Source of the DNA: JAJRXR01 sp041987545
Lineage (GTDB): Bacteria > Planctomycetota > Phycisphaerae > Phycisphaerales > UBA1924
NCBI GenBank assembly: GCA_041987545.1
Contig: JBHIWH010000002.1
Location: forward strand, 124,001 to 188,000
Reading direction: 5' to 3'
Length of the DNA: 64,000 nucleotides
Part shown: one piece after another, positions 35,369 to 44,138 of the stretch
Layout: every line of letters starts with the position of its first letter
Numbering within the stretch: the first letter of the stretch is position 1
Notes under the pieces: model-generated
What the model saw: the letters and a program-made list of their open reading frames with translations, nothing else
What the model was told of the DNA's origin: nothing
Databases searched by the model: none
Made by a program: the position numbers and the translations under genes

Positions 35369-36162
35369 CGACGCCGGCGCGCCGACAGCCCGGCGATCGG
35401 GGCGAGCAGCGCGGGGGCGCCGGGCGCGGGGATCCAGGCGAGGCCCGTGATCCCGCTGACGCCGTTGGCGCCGATGAGGGTCGGCGCCCCGGTCGCGGTG
35501 TCGATCGACCAGAGGTTCTGGCCCACGCCGTCGACGACCATGAGCGTGCGTGTCGCCTCGTCAAAGGCGAGGCCGGCCCAGTCGAAGCCGGTGGGCGGGA
35601 TGTTGACGGCGCCGATCAGCGTCGAGGCGCCGGTCGCGGTGTCGAGCGTGTAGAGGTTGTCGTTGAGGTCGATGGCGTAGAGGACGCCGGCGGCGTCGTC
35701 GTAGGCCAGGCCCCGGCCGTCGATCCCGTCGGTCGAGCCGACGGTCGAGAGGTTGCCCTCGGCGTCGATGGTGTACAGCGTCGAGTTGTCCACGGTGTAC
35801 ATCAGGCCCGCGGCCTCGTTGGAGGCCAGGCCCTGGGTGTTGAAGTTGGTGTCCAGGTCGGAGACGAACGTCACGTCGCCGGTCGCAAAGTCGATGCGGC
35901 CGAGGGAGGGACCGCTGGGCGGCCCGCCGGGGTAGTTGTTGAGCCAGGTCGCGTACAGCTCGCCCCCGAGGGATGTCAGGCCCATGAGCAGGCCGCCGTC
36001 GGCGTTGAGGGTGAGCGCGTGCGTCGCCGCCCCGGTCGCGGGGTTGATCTGGTAGAGGACGGCGGGCCCGTCGCCCTCGCCCGAGATGCCGTAGAGCCCG
36101 GTCTGGGCGAGCGCGGGCGCGGCGGTGACGACGGCGGCGGCGGCAAGGAACGCTGGGCGCAT
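35365..36162 (-). CDS. Secreted beta-propeller-like protein with PEP-CTERM-like tail
   Basis: The 265-residue product has a signal peptide (MRPAFLAAAAVVTAAPALAQ), five or more repeats of the type LYxIDxxTGxxTxIG (for example LYTLDTATGASTLIGAVN, LWSIDTATGAPTLIGANG) that should form a beta-propeller, and a tail PAPGAPALLAPIAGLSARRRR (shown in parts PAPGAPALLAP and SARRRR). This short motif, hydrophobic stretch and Arg cluster resemble PEP-CTERM-type sorting signals in planctomycetes. It is therefore probably exported and possibly surface-processed. Ligand unknown. It starts at an ATG in a 236-base divergent spacer. Confidence 0.75.
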   Translation of the reverse strand: MRPAFLAAAAVVTAAPALAQTGLYGISGEGDGPAVLYQINPATGAATHALTLNADGGLLMGLTSLGGELYATWLNNYPGGPPSGPSLGRIDFATGDVTFVSDLDTNFNTQGLASNEAAGLMYTVDNSTLYTIDAEGNLSTVGSTDGIDGRGLAYDDAAGVLYAIDLNDNLYTLDTATGASTLIGAVNIPPTGFDWAGLAFDEATRTLMVVDGVGQNLWSIDTATGAPTLIGANGVSGITGLAWIPAPGAPALLAPIAGLSARRRR

Positions 36163-36398
36163 GTGATCACTCCTCTGAGTCTGGTATGTCGGACCCCGGT
36201 GCTGGGCCGGCGAACCCCCACGGGCCGGCCAATGCCTCCCAGGCGGGACCCCTCGTGGGGGCGGGGGAGGCGGCTGTCTGTTCGGACGCCGCGGCGTGCG
36301 GTTCCGCGTCGCGTCAGTCACACCATGCCCGAGAACTGATCCGGCGCCAGCGAATCGGAAGGGAATCGGGCGGGCAGCCCCCCGCGTACATTGGACCG

Positions 36399-37166
36399 AT
36401 GCCCGAGCGCCCCTGGGAGGACGAGTACACGCTGCTGTGCGAGAGGTGCGGCTACGTGATCGAGGGCCTGGAGACGGCGGGCGCCTGCCCGGAGTGCGGC
36501 AAGCCGATCGCCGAGAGTCTGCCGGAGCGGCGGGTGGGGACGGCGTGGCAGCAGGGGCCATCCGTCGCGAACCTGCGGGCAACGGCCCTTATGACGCTTC
36601 GCGACCCGCTCGCCACGCTGGACACAATCAAGTTCGGCCCCTCGAACTCGAAGCGGCTCTCATTTCGCTACTCGGTCATTGCTGGGTACACGCTTGCATA
36701 TGGCGCGTGCTTGCTGGTCACCTTCCATCCAGGGTTCGGTCCACTGGGCGGCTGGGAGATACAGCCGTTGTGGTACGCCGGATACATCATGAGCGCGATC
36801 TTTGGCGCGATCCTGGTCTTACCGTTCGCGGGTGTCTTTGAACTCCTCACCCACGTCGAGAGGCGGGGGTTGCAGTACTTCAGTTCGAGGCGAGGTGGCA
36901 GGGTCAGCAAAGACGTTGCGCGCGAGATCTGCGCGCATGGCGCCGTTGGCTGGGCGCTCGGAGGAGCGGGATTCTCTGGGAGCATTGTGCTCGCGTCTCT
37001 CCTCTTTGTTGGTTCAGGGAAGCCGACTTTGATGCCTATCGGTTTCCTACTCGGCATTTCGTTTCTCCTCGCCGGATTCCTCTTCTTCGAGGTCTTCGCC
37101 TGGCTCGGTCTGCGCCGCTGCAAGTTCGCCAACCGGGTGCGGCCCGCCTCTACAATCGAGTCATGA
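36399..37166 (+). CDS. Zinc-ribbon membrane protein, lower GC than neighbours
   Basis: The 255-residue product begins with a zinc ribbon (CERCGYVIEGLETAGACPEC, residues about 14-34), then has four to five hydrophobic segments (VIAGYTLAYGACLLVTF, GYIMSAIFGAILVLPFAGVF, FSGSIVLASLLFVG, GFLLGISFLLAGFLFF). The arrangement, ribbon plus membrane domain, recurs in planctomycete proteins of unknown function. Codons in 36600-37100 are visibly richer in A/T at third positions than the surrounding genes. Its TGA overlaps the ATG of the M28 peptidase gene (ATGA), so the two are coupled. Confidence 0.65.
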   Translation: MPERPWEDEYTLLCERCGYVIEGLETAGACPECGKPIAESLPERRVGTAWQQGPSVANLRATALMTLRDPLATLDTIKFGPSNSKRLSFRYSVIAGYTLAYGACLLVTFHPGFGPLGGWEIQPLWYAGYIMSAIFGAILVLPFAGVFELLTHVERRGLQYFSSRRGGRVSKDVAREICAHGAVGWALGGAGFSGSIVLASLLFVGSGKPTLMPIGFLLGISFLLAGFLFFEVFAWLGLRRCKFANRVRPASTIES

Positions 37167-38200
37167 GACTTTCCCGCCGCCTCGCACTGCTCAGCCTCGC
37201 GTTCGTCCCATATGCGTTCGGCGCCCCGCCGCAGGACCGGGTCCAGACCGACCGCCTGCGCGCGGACGTGGCGTCGCTGCCCGAGCGGCGGGCGATCCGC
37301 GGCGGCGAGGAGGATCAGGCCGGTCTCGCGGAAACGGCCGACCTGCTTGAGGCGGCGCTGGCCGAGATGGGGTACGAGGTGCGCGAGCAGGCCGTGCCCT
37401 GGGCGCCCTCGCGGGACAGCGAGGTCCGCACGAGCCGCAATCTGTGGGTGGACATCGAGGGCAAGACGACGCCCGAGGAGGTCCTTTTGATCGCGGCCCA
37501 CTACGACGCGGTGGTGGGCTCGCCCGGGGCCGACGACAACGGGACGGGCGTGGCCGCGGTGCTCGAGCTGGCCCGGGTGCTGCGGGGCGAGGAGATGGAC
37601 CGGACGGTGCGGCTGATGTTCACGACGGCCGAGGAGGTCGGGCTGGTCGGGGCGCGCCGGTACGTGGCCGAGTACGTGGAGCGTTCGCCGGCGGAGGGCG
37701 AGGAGCGGATTGTCGGGATGATCAGCCTGGACATGCTGGGGTACTTTTCTGATGAGCCCGGCTCCCAGCAGCTCCCGGAGGCGCTGCCCAGGGCGCTGCG
37801 GATCACGGACACGGGGAACTTCATCGGGATGGCGGCGATCCTGCCCCACGCGGCGTTCCACGTGCCGCTGGCCGAGGCGATGATGGACTCGGCGCCCGGG
37901 CTCAAGGTCATCTCGACCGGGATCATCCCCTTCCCGCTGCCGGACATGGCCCGGTCGGACCACGCGCCGTTCTGGGCCAAGGGCGTGCCGGCGGTGCTGC
38001 TGTCGGACACGGCCAACTTCCGCAACCCCCATTACCACCAGTCCTCGGACACGATCGAGACGCTCGACTTCGAGCGGTTCACGCTCGTGGTCCGGGGTGT
38101 CGCGGGCGCGGTCCACACGCTGGCGGGGCCGGTCGGCGAGGAGAACGGCGATGAGGTCGGAGAAGAGGCCCAGACCGAGGCGGAGACGGTCTCGCCGTAG
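37163..38200 (+). CDS. Secreted M28-family zinc aminopeptidase
   Basis: The 345-residue product has a signal peptide (RLALLSLAFVPYAFG) and the full set of M28 metal ligands: AAHYD (His, Asp), PGADDNGTG (Asp), TTAEEVGLVG (Glu pair), SLDMLGY (Asp) and NPHYHQSSDT (His). M28 enzymes release N-terminal amino acids from peptides using two zinc ions. The C-terminal 25 residues are acidic. Export suggests use in periplasmic or external peptide degradation. It is coupled to the preceding membrane-protein gene by an ATGA overlap. Confidence 0.9.
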   Translation: MRLSRRLALLSLAFVPYAFGAPPQDRVQTDRLRADVASLPERRAIRGGEEDQAGLAETADLLEAALAEMGYEVREQAVPWAPSRDSEVRTSRNLWVDIEGKTTPEEVLLIAAHYDAVVGSPGADDNGTGVAAVLELARVLRGEEMDRTVRLMFTTAEEVGLVGARRYVAEYVERSPAEGEERIVGMISLDMLGYFSDEPGSQQLPEALPRALRITDTGNFIGMAAILPHAAFHVPLAEAMMDSAPGLKVISTGIIPFPLPDMARSDHAPFWAKGVPAVLLSDTANFRNPHYHQSSDTIETLDFERFTLVVRGVAGAVHTLAGPVGEENGDEVGEEAQTEAETVSP

Positions 38201-38246
38201 GCACGCCGCGCGAACCGCCGCGGGACCGGCGGAATAGGATCACCCG

Positions 38247-39554
38247 ATGCAGCCCCGCCGCCCAACCAGGCAGATCGTCGTCGGCGACGACCACGTCGGG
38301 CGCGTCGCGATCGGGGGCGGGCTGCCCGCGGGCCACCGGTTCGCGGACGGATCGGCCGAGCCGGCGCCGGTCTCAGTCCAGACGATGACGGCCGGGTACA
38401 CGCACGACATCGACAAGTGCGTGGCCGAGATCCACAAGCTGACAGCGGCGGGCGCCGACATCGTCCGCGTCGCGGTGCCCGAGAAGAAGGACACCGAGGC
38501 GCTGGCGGAGATCCTGAACCAGACGACGGTGCCGATCGTCGCGGACGTGCACTTCCACTTCAAGCGGGCGCTCGAGGCCGTCGAGGCGGGGGCGCACAAG
38601 ATCCGGCTGAACCCGGGCAACATCCAGGACCGGGCCCAGGTCGAGGCCGTCATCGACGCGTGCAAGGTGAGGGGCATCCCGATCCGCGTGGGCGTGAACG
38701 AGGGCTCGATCATCGAGCGGAAGGACAAGCAGGCCCGGGCCAAGGAACTGGGCGCCGTCTTCAGCGACCAGAAACACGGGTACATGCTGGCGATCATGAT
38801 CGCCAAGCTGGAAGAGTACCTGGACATCTTCTACGAGCGGGACTTCTTCGACATCGCGATCAGCGCCAAGAGCATGGACGCGACGGTCGTGATCGACGCG
38901 TACACGGAGATCGCGGCCAGGTTCCCCCACCCACTGCACCTTGGCGTGACGCACGCGGGGCCGAAGGAAACAGGCTGCATCCGCTCGGTCGTCGCGCTGG
39001 GCACGCTGCTAGCCAACGGCATCGGCGACACGATCCGCATCAGCTACGCGAGCGACCCGGTCTACGAGGTCGAGGACGGGCTGGAGCTGCTCTGGTCGCT
39101 GGGCCTGCGCGAGCGGAAGGGCGCCGAGCTGATCGCGTGCCCGACGTGCGGGCGTATCCAGGTGGACCTGTTCACGCTGACGCAGGACGTGCGGGCGAAG
39201 CTGGCCGAGGAGATCACCGTCCCGATGAAGGTCGCCGTCATGGGGTGTGTCGTCAACGGGCCCGGCGAGGCGGAGGGGGCGGACGTCGCGGTCTTCGCGG
39301 GCGACCGCAAGGGGATCATCTACGTCCAGGGCGAGCGGGTCGCGACCGTCGGCGAGGGGGAGATCCTCGATCGATTGCTCGCCGAGTGCAAGTCGTTCCA
39401 GCAACGCGTGCTCGACGGCGAGGCGAAGCTGGGGCAGAAGAAGGTCGAGATCGTCCCGCCGGATCCGGAGGGCGAGCTGGGCAGCGGGTGGGAGAAGATG
39501 GCGAGCGAGCGGCTCCGCGACGGCGTGACGCCGCTGACGGTCCGCGGCTCGTAG
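38247..39554 (+). CDS. ispG: 4-hydroxy-3-methylbut-2-enyl diphosphate synthase IspG
   Basis: IspG (GcpE) reductively converts MEcPP to HMBPP in the MEP isoprenoid pathway. The 435-residue protein has the N-terminal TIM-barrel segments (VSVQTMTAGYTHDI, VADVHFHFKRALEAV, KIRLNPGNI) and the iron-sulfur cysteines in ACPTCGR and MGCVVNGPGEA. A leading 40 residues precede the domain. Other MEP genes are not in the window. Confidence 0.96.
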   Translation: MQPRRPTRQIVVGDDHVGRVAIGGGLPAGHRFADGSAEPAPVSVQTMTAGYTHDIDKCVAEIHKLTAAGADIVRVAVPEKKDTEALAEILNQTTVPIVADVHFHFKRALEAVEAGAHKIRLNPGNIQDRAQVEAVIDACKVRGIPIRVGVNEGSIIERKDKQARAKELGAVFSDQKHGYMLAIMIAKLEEYLDIFYERDFFDIAISAKSMDATVVIDAYTEIAARFPHPLHLGVTHAGPKETGCIRSVVALGTLLANGIGDTIRISYASDPVYEVEDGLELLWSLGLRERKGAELIACPTCGRIQVDLFTLTQDVRAKLAEEITVPMKVAVMGCVVNGPGEAEGADVAVFAGDRKGIIYVQGERVATVGEGEILDRLLAECKSFQQRVLDGEAKLGQKKVEIVPPDPEGELGSGWEKMASERLRDGVTPLTVRGS

Positions 39555-39604
39555 CCCGGCATCCGCCCCCACGGGGAATCCGGAGGGCCGGGGCCGGACG
39601 GGGC

Positions 39605-39633
39605 TTTGCGGGCGCCAATCGATCCGCTAGATT
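39605..39633 (+). promoter_or_regulatory. Possible sigma-70-type promoter for the metalloprotease pair
   Basis: TTTGCG (39605-39610), a 17-base spacer and TAGATT (39628-39633) lie 34 bases before the ATG. The -10 is good, the -35 poor. It is the only plausible core promoter in the 106-base spacer after ispG. Confidence 0.35.
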
Positions 39634-39666
39634 GCGGCTGGCTCGTGAGGGGTAGGAGGAGTGTCG

Positions 39667-40998
39667 ATGCGTGCGGGCCAGGGTGTGGTGTCGTGGGTGG
39701 CGGCGGGTCTCGTGCTGGCCGGATGGGCGGGGCCTGCGCGGGCCGGCGATCGCGTGTGCCCGGCCGAGTACACGGGCGACTGCGTGCTGGACATCACCGA
39801 CGTCCTCGCGTTCTTGACCGCGTTCAACGAGGGGCGCCCCGAGGCGCAGCTCGAGGACGACGGCGCCTTCGACTGGCTGGACGTGCTCGCATTCCTCGTG
39901 GCATTCGGCGAGGGGTGCGAGTCGGGCGACGCGGACGGCGACCGCCTGGGCGATTGTGTCGAGACGGGCACGGGCGTCTACCTCGGCCCGTGGGACACGG
40001 GCACCAACCCCCTGGACACGGACACGGACGACGACGGCATACGCGACGGCGACGAGGCCCGGGGCACCGCGGGCGGCCTCCGCCTGAACGAGATGGGCGT
40101 GAGCCCGCTGCGGCGGGACATCCTTGTCGAGGTCGACTGGTTCGCCGGCGAGTTCGAGGGCGGCGTGTTCCGCGACTTCCGGCCCACGCCCGGGATCGTC
40201 TCGCGCGTGAAGGCGGCGTTCGCCTCGGCGCCGATCGTCAACCCCGACGGCTCGACGGGGATCAACATCATCATCGACTACGGGCAGGGCGACCCGTTCT
40301 TCGGGGGCCAGCAGCTGCCCGGCTCGCCGGATTTCATCGAGTTCGACGAGGACTTCAACGTCTACAAGGACCTCCGCTTCGCCAGCAACCGGGACGGGTA
40401 CTTCCACTACGCCATCTTCGCCAACCGGTACGACTTCGCGGGCAACCCGAGCTCGGGGATCGCCGAGATCAACGGCGACGACTTCATGGTCACGCTGTAC
40501 GGCCTGTTCACCGACTACAACGCCGCCACGACCTTCGTCCACGAGATCGGGCACAACCTCGGCCTGCGGCACGGCGGGTTCGAGAACACGAACTACAAGC
40601 CCAACTACAACTCCGTCATGAACTACCGCCACCAGTTCGCGGGCGCCGACACCGACGGCGACTCGTTCGGCGACGGCGTCACCGACTACTCGCGCGGCCT
40701 GAACTTCGACCTCGACGAGAACGCCGTCGACGAGAGTCTCGGCGTCATCGGGATCCCGATCGACTTCGACCGCGACGCGCAGATCGACGCGGCGCCGTAC
40801 CAGTTGAACCTGAACTGCTCGGGGCTCCCCGGGCCGTGCGGCCAGGGAGGCGGCGGGTGCGCCGACCCGTTCTGCGTGATCCTGCGGGACCACGACGACT
40901 GGGGCTCGATCAACTGGGGGCGGCTGAGCGCGTCGGGCGACCGGCCCCTCGGCCCCGACCGGGAGATCGCCGAGTGCGACAACTGGCCCGGCAAGTGA
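39667..40998 (+). CDS. Secreted metzincin metalloprotease with N-terminal dockerin-like repeat (copy 1)
   Basis: The 443-residue protein has a signal peptide, then two EF-hand/dockerin-like repeats that end in Gly-x-Gly-Cys (CVLDITDVLAFLTAFN and FDWLDVLAFLVAFGEGC). A calcium-binding thrombospondin-type-3 stretch (DTDTDDDGIRDGDE) follows, then a catalytic domain with HEIGHNLGLRHGG at about residue 292 and a Met-turn NSVMNYRHQ. HExxHxxGxxH plus Met-turn defines metzincins. The ATG at 39667 is chosen because TAGGAGGA precedes it by six bases; a GTG at 39661 lies too close. It is followed with a GTGA overlap by a paralogue. Confidence 0.88.
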   Translation: MRAGQGVVSWVAAGLVLAGWAGPARAGDRVCPAEYTGDCVLDITDVLAFLTAFNEGRPEAQLEDDGAFDWLDVLAFLVAFGEGCESGDADGDRLGDCVETGTGVYLGPWDTGTNPLDTDTDDDGIRDGDEARGTAGGLRLNEMGVSPLRRDILVEVDWFAGEFEGGVFRDFRPTPGIVSRVKAAFASAPIVNPDGSTGINIIIDYGQGDPFFGGQQLPGSPDFIEFDEDFNVYKDLRFASNRDGYFHYAIFANRYDFAGNPSSGIAEINGDDFMVTLYGLFTDYNAATTFVHEIGHNLGLRHGGFENTNYKPNYNSVMNYRHQFAGADTDGDSFGDGVTDYSRGLNFDLDENAVDESLGVIGIPIDFDRDAQIDAAPYQLNLNCSGLPGPCGQGGGGCADPFCVILRDHDDWGSINWGRLSASGDRPLGPDREIAECDNWPGK

Positions 40999-42269
40999 TC
41001 GTCGCCCACCGCGCCGCGTTCGCGGCGTTGCTCGTGCCGGCGTTCGTCCGGCTTGCCGCCGCGGATGGGTGTGGGTGCCCGGCGGACGTGGTCCGAGACT
41101 GCGTGCTCGACGCCTCGGACGCTTCGGCGTTCATCGACGCGTTCGGCTTGGGCGAGCCCGGCGCCGACCTCGCCCCGCCCCTCGGCGTGTTCGACTACAC
41201 CGACGTGCTCGTGTTCCTGGCCGAGTTCGCCGGCGGGTGCGGGGGCTTCGACGCCGACGGGGACCGGCTCCTCGACTGCGCCGAGACGAACGACGGCGTG
41301 TACGTCTCGCCGAGCCAGACCGGGACCGACCCGTGCAACGCGGACACCGACGGCGACGCCATCCCCGACGGCGACGAGGTCCTGGGCACGCCCGACGGGC
41401 TCGACCTGCCAGCGCTGGGCGCCAGCCCCCTGCGCAAGGACCTGTTCGTCGAGGTCGATTGGTACGAGGAGGACTGGGTGGACGAGAAGCCCCTCGGCTG
41501 CCCGTGCGCGGGCGGCGGCGAGTTCCACTCGCACCGGCCGACCCAGGCGGTCATCGACGCGCTGACCGACGCGTTCGCCGCCGCCCCGGTCGTCAACGCG
41601 GACGGCAGCAGTGGCATCAGCCTGCACCTGGACGCCGGGCAGGGCGGCGGGTTCGGCGGCGGGAACGCGATCCTCGCCGGCGCCTGCCCGATCACCGGCC
41701 CCGCGACGCTCGATGCGGTACGGACCGCCAACTTCGCCGACGCCCGGCGCGGGTACTTCCGATACGCGCTCATGGCCCACGTCATCCGGCGCGGCCCGTT
41801 CTGCGGCCAGGGCACGGGCGTGACGTTCGAGCTGGTCAGCGACGAGTTCGTCGTGGGCATGTCCCACGCGTCGGACACGCTCGCGATCGCGGGCACGTTC
41901 ATGCACGAGTTGGGGCACACGCTCGGGCTCGAGCACGGCGGGGACGAGTGCGCCAACCGCAAGCCCAACTACCACTCCGTCATGAACGACGCGTACCGCA
42001 CCCGGGGCGCGCCGTTCGATTGCACCGAGACGTTCCCGGGCGGGCGCCTGGACTACTCGGACGGGTCGCGGATCGCGATCCCGGCCCACGGCGCCGACGA
42101 GAGCCGCGGCATCTGCGCCGCGCCGGGCTTCCCGGTGGACCTCAACGGCAACGGCAAGCTCGACGTGGAGCCGGTGGACGTGCTCTACGAGCCGTGCGGC
42201 GGCGGAGATCTGGTCCGCGACCACGACGACTGGTCGAACCTGCGGTTCGAGGGGATCGTCGGGCCCTAG
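40995..42269 (+). CDS. Secreted metzincin metalloprotease with N-terminal dockerin-like repeat (copy 2)
   Basis: The 424-residue protein is a diverged paralogue of the gene just upstream. It has a signal peptide, paired repeats (CVLDASDASAFIDAFGLG, FDYTDVLVFLAEFAGGC), a DTDGDAIPDGDE calcium-binding stretch, and HELGHTLGLEHGGDEC at about residue 304 with Met-turn NYHSVMND. It has extra cysteines (CPCAGGGEFH, CPITG, FCGQG) absent in copy 1, suggesting extra disulfides. The GTG at 40995-40997 overlaps the first gene's stop. Both should be exported; substrate unknown. Confidence 0.86.
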   Translation: MIVAHRAAFAALLVPAFVRLAAADGCGCPADVVRDCVLDASDASAFIDAFGLGEPGADLAPPLGVFDYTDVLVFLAEFAGGCGGFDADGDRLLDCAETNDGVYVSPSQTGTDPCNADTDGDAIPDGDEVLGTPDGLDLPALGASPLRKDLFVEVDWYEEDWVDEKPLGCPCAGGGEFHSHRPTQAVIDALTDAFAAAPVVNADGSSGISLHLDAGQGGGFGGGNAILAGACPITGPATLDAVRTANFADARRGYFRYALMAHVIRRGPFCGQGTGVTFELVSDEFVVGMSHASDTLAIAGTFMHELGHTLGLEHGGDECANRKPNYHSVMNDAYRTRGAPFDCTETFPGGRLDYSDGSRIAIPAHGADESRGICAAPGFPVDLNGNGKLDVEPVDVLYEPCGGGDLVRDHDDWSNLRFEGIVGP

Positions 42270-42273
42270 GCGC

Positions 42274-42288
42274 CCCGCCGGAGGCGGG
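42274..42288. terminator. GC hairpin between convergent genes
   Basis: CCCGCC-GGA-GGCGGG lies in the 25 bases between the stops of the second metalloprotease gene and the TraB-like gene. It could act in both directions, but neither side has a T run. Confidence 0.35.
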
Positions 42289-42294
42289 ACACGG

Positions 42295-43593
42295 CTATCG
42301 CTGGATCTCGGCCATCCGCTTGGCCATCTCGATCTGCCGCTCGAGCATCGACGAGACCGTGCCGCGGAAAAACTCGCCCTGCTCGGGCGGGATGCCCGAG
42401 CTGTCGAAGTCCACCACGATCGCCGGCAGCCAGGTGGTCTCGGAGACGGCGTACCCATCCTGGTCGATCAGGGCCGACTCGAGCCCGGGCAGGTGGCCCG
42501 AGCCGTAGAACACCGCGACCGACCGGACGTCGCCGGGCTCGTCGAGCACGGCGCGCAGGTCGTCGAGCACGACCTCGTTGCGTCCGTCGAGGATCCGCTC
42601 CCAGATCCCCTCGCCCATCGCGGGGACGGCCATCTCCATGAGATCTTCAGAGCGGCCGAGCATCTCGATGAGCGTCAGCCGCAGGATCGCCCGCGAGTAC
42701 TCGCTGGAGCCGACGAGCTTCAGGACGAGCCCGACGGCCTTGGCCATGAACGACTCGCCCGAGAGCAGGCCCATGAGCGGGTCGGCCTCGCCATCCTCGC
42801 CCGCGAGCCCGTCGCCCGTGACGCCGAGCAGCTCGTCCACGGTCATGTCCGAGTTGATCCAGTCGTCGCGCATGTAGTCGATGGAGTCAAGCTGGAAGAC
42901 CAGCCCGGCCGCGTCGGCCAACTGGGACTGGAGCCCGTCGGAGGGCGCGATCTCGGCGTCTGCGAGCGGCGCCTGCTCGGACCAGAGCGCGTCGGCGCCG
43001 GCGCCCTCGCCCCCGGGCCGCCCGTCGGCGCCCAGGCTGGAGAGCTCCAGCTCGCCGCCCGTCGCGTCGTACACGAGCGGGCGCCCCCACGCGTCGGTCA
43101 GCGCGTCGCGGATCTGGCGCCGCGACGAGGGCTCGGCCAGCTCCATGAGAGCCGCGGCGTCGGCCGGGTACTCGCCCAGTTTCCGCCGCACGCCCTCGGC
43201 GGCCGCGGCGACGAAGCGGATCCGCCCGTCGGTCGCGGCGCGTCGGCGGTCGTCGTCGGCGTCCTCGGGGACGTTCATCCACGGCGGGCCCACGCCCTCG
43301 AACAGCACCAGGTCCTGCTCGTCGAGGAACCGCTGCAGCGCGCGGTAGTACGCGGGCTGGGCGATGTGCGCCACGCCCACCAGGTGCACGACCGGCCCGT
43401 CGCCCTCGGTCGGCGTCAGCGTCCGAACCGACAGCTCGAGCGCGACCGTGGCCCCGTCGTTCTCGTCGGCGACGCGCATGTACTTGGGCTCGGCCGCGGG
43501 CTCGGCGTCCGGCTGGGCCGCGTGCCCGAGCAGCGCGGGCGCCAGCGCCCCCACCGCCGCCGCGATCGTCCTGAGCGTCTTGGTCATCGACAT
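42295..43593 (-). CDS. Exported TraB/TIKI-superfamily protein
   Basis: The 432-residue product has a signal peptide (TIRTIAAAVGALAPALLGHAA-like: LRTIAAAVGALAPALLGHA) and the TraB/PrgY/GumN motifs: GVAHIAQPAYY (GxxH), LVLFEGVG (ExG) and a second FYGSGHLPGLESAL near the C-terminus. Eukaryotic TIKI members are metalloproteases; bacterial members are less well known. A 100-residue insert sits between motifs. The ATG at 43591-43593 is chosen because AGGAGG lies seven bases upstream. Function beyond the superfamily is not clear. Confidence 0.75.
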   Translation of the reverse strand: MSMTKTLRTIAAAVGALAPALLGHAAQPDAEPAAEPKYMRVADENDGATVALELSVRTLTPTEGDGPVVHLVGVAHIAQPAYYRALQRFLDEQDLVLFEGVGPPWMNVPEDADDDRRRAATDGRIRFVAAAAEGVRRKLGEYPADAAALMELAEPSSRRQIRDALTDAWGRPLVYDATGGELELSSLGADGRPGGEGAGADALWSEQAPLADAEIAPSDGLQSQLADAAGLVFQLDSIDYMRDDWINSDMTVDELLGVTGDGLAGEDGEADPLMGLLSGESFMAKAVGLVLKLVGSSEYSRAILRLTLIEMLGRSEDLMEMAVPAMGEGIWERILDGRNEVVLDDLRAVLDEPGDVRSVAVFYGSGHLPGLESALIDQDGYAVSETTWLPAIVVDFDSSGIPPEQGEFFRGTVSSMLERQIEMAKRMAEIQR

Positions 43594-43721
43594 GCGGATC
43601 CCTCCTGGCCCGGGCGGGTCACGCCCGTCGTCCCTCGGACAACGCGGATGCACGGCCTCTTGTTCGAGAAACGGTACCCGCGGATTGCGGCGGGGTGGCG
43701 TCCGGCGGGCTCGGGCCGCCC

Positions 43722-44138
43722 TCAGGCGATCAGTTCGAGGCGTTCCCGCGCCTCCTCGCCCGGCTCCTCGCCCAGCCGGTCCGAGACCGCCCTGGCGCCC
43801 GGCCCGGTCGCGCCGACGGCTTCCAGGGCCTGCTGGAGGGCCGAGGGCGAGAGGAGCAGGGCCGCGGGCGTCGCCTCGCCGTGGGCGGCGGCGGCGGCGC
43901 GGACGGCCTCACGCTCGCGCTCGCTCAGGCCCATCCGGGAGGCGAGCCTCCTGAACGCCCGCTCCTCGGGCTCGGCCGGCTCGCGCGAGCGCATCCACAG
44001 GTAGATCGTCAGCGCGGAGAACACCAGGGCGCCGAGCACCGCGAGGATCAGGGGCCAGTCCATGCCCGCGTCGAAGCCGGCGGGGGCGGGCGCCTCGCGG
44101 ACGAGCCGGGCGGGAGTCGAGAAGTCGGTCTGGCTCAT
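43722..44138 (-). CDS. Small single-pass membrane protein coupled to HEAT-repeat gene
   Basis: The 138-residue protein has one membrane helix near residues 28-50 (WPLILAVLGALVFSALTIYLWM) followed by a charged helical cytoplasmic part (FRRLASRMGLSEREREAVRA, SALQQALEAVGATG). No family is recognised. The ATG at 44136-44138 overlaps the stop of the HEAT-repeat gene, so the two products are likely partners. Confidence 0.6.
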   Translation of the reverse strand: MSQTDFSTPARLVREAPAPAGFDAGMDWPLILAVLGALVFSALTIYLWMRSREPAEPEERAFRRLASRMGLSEREREAVRAAAAAHGEATPAALLLSPSALQQALEAVGATGPGARAVSDRLGEEPGEEARERLELIA

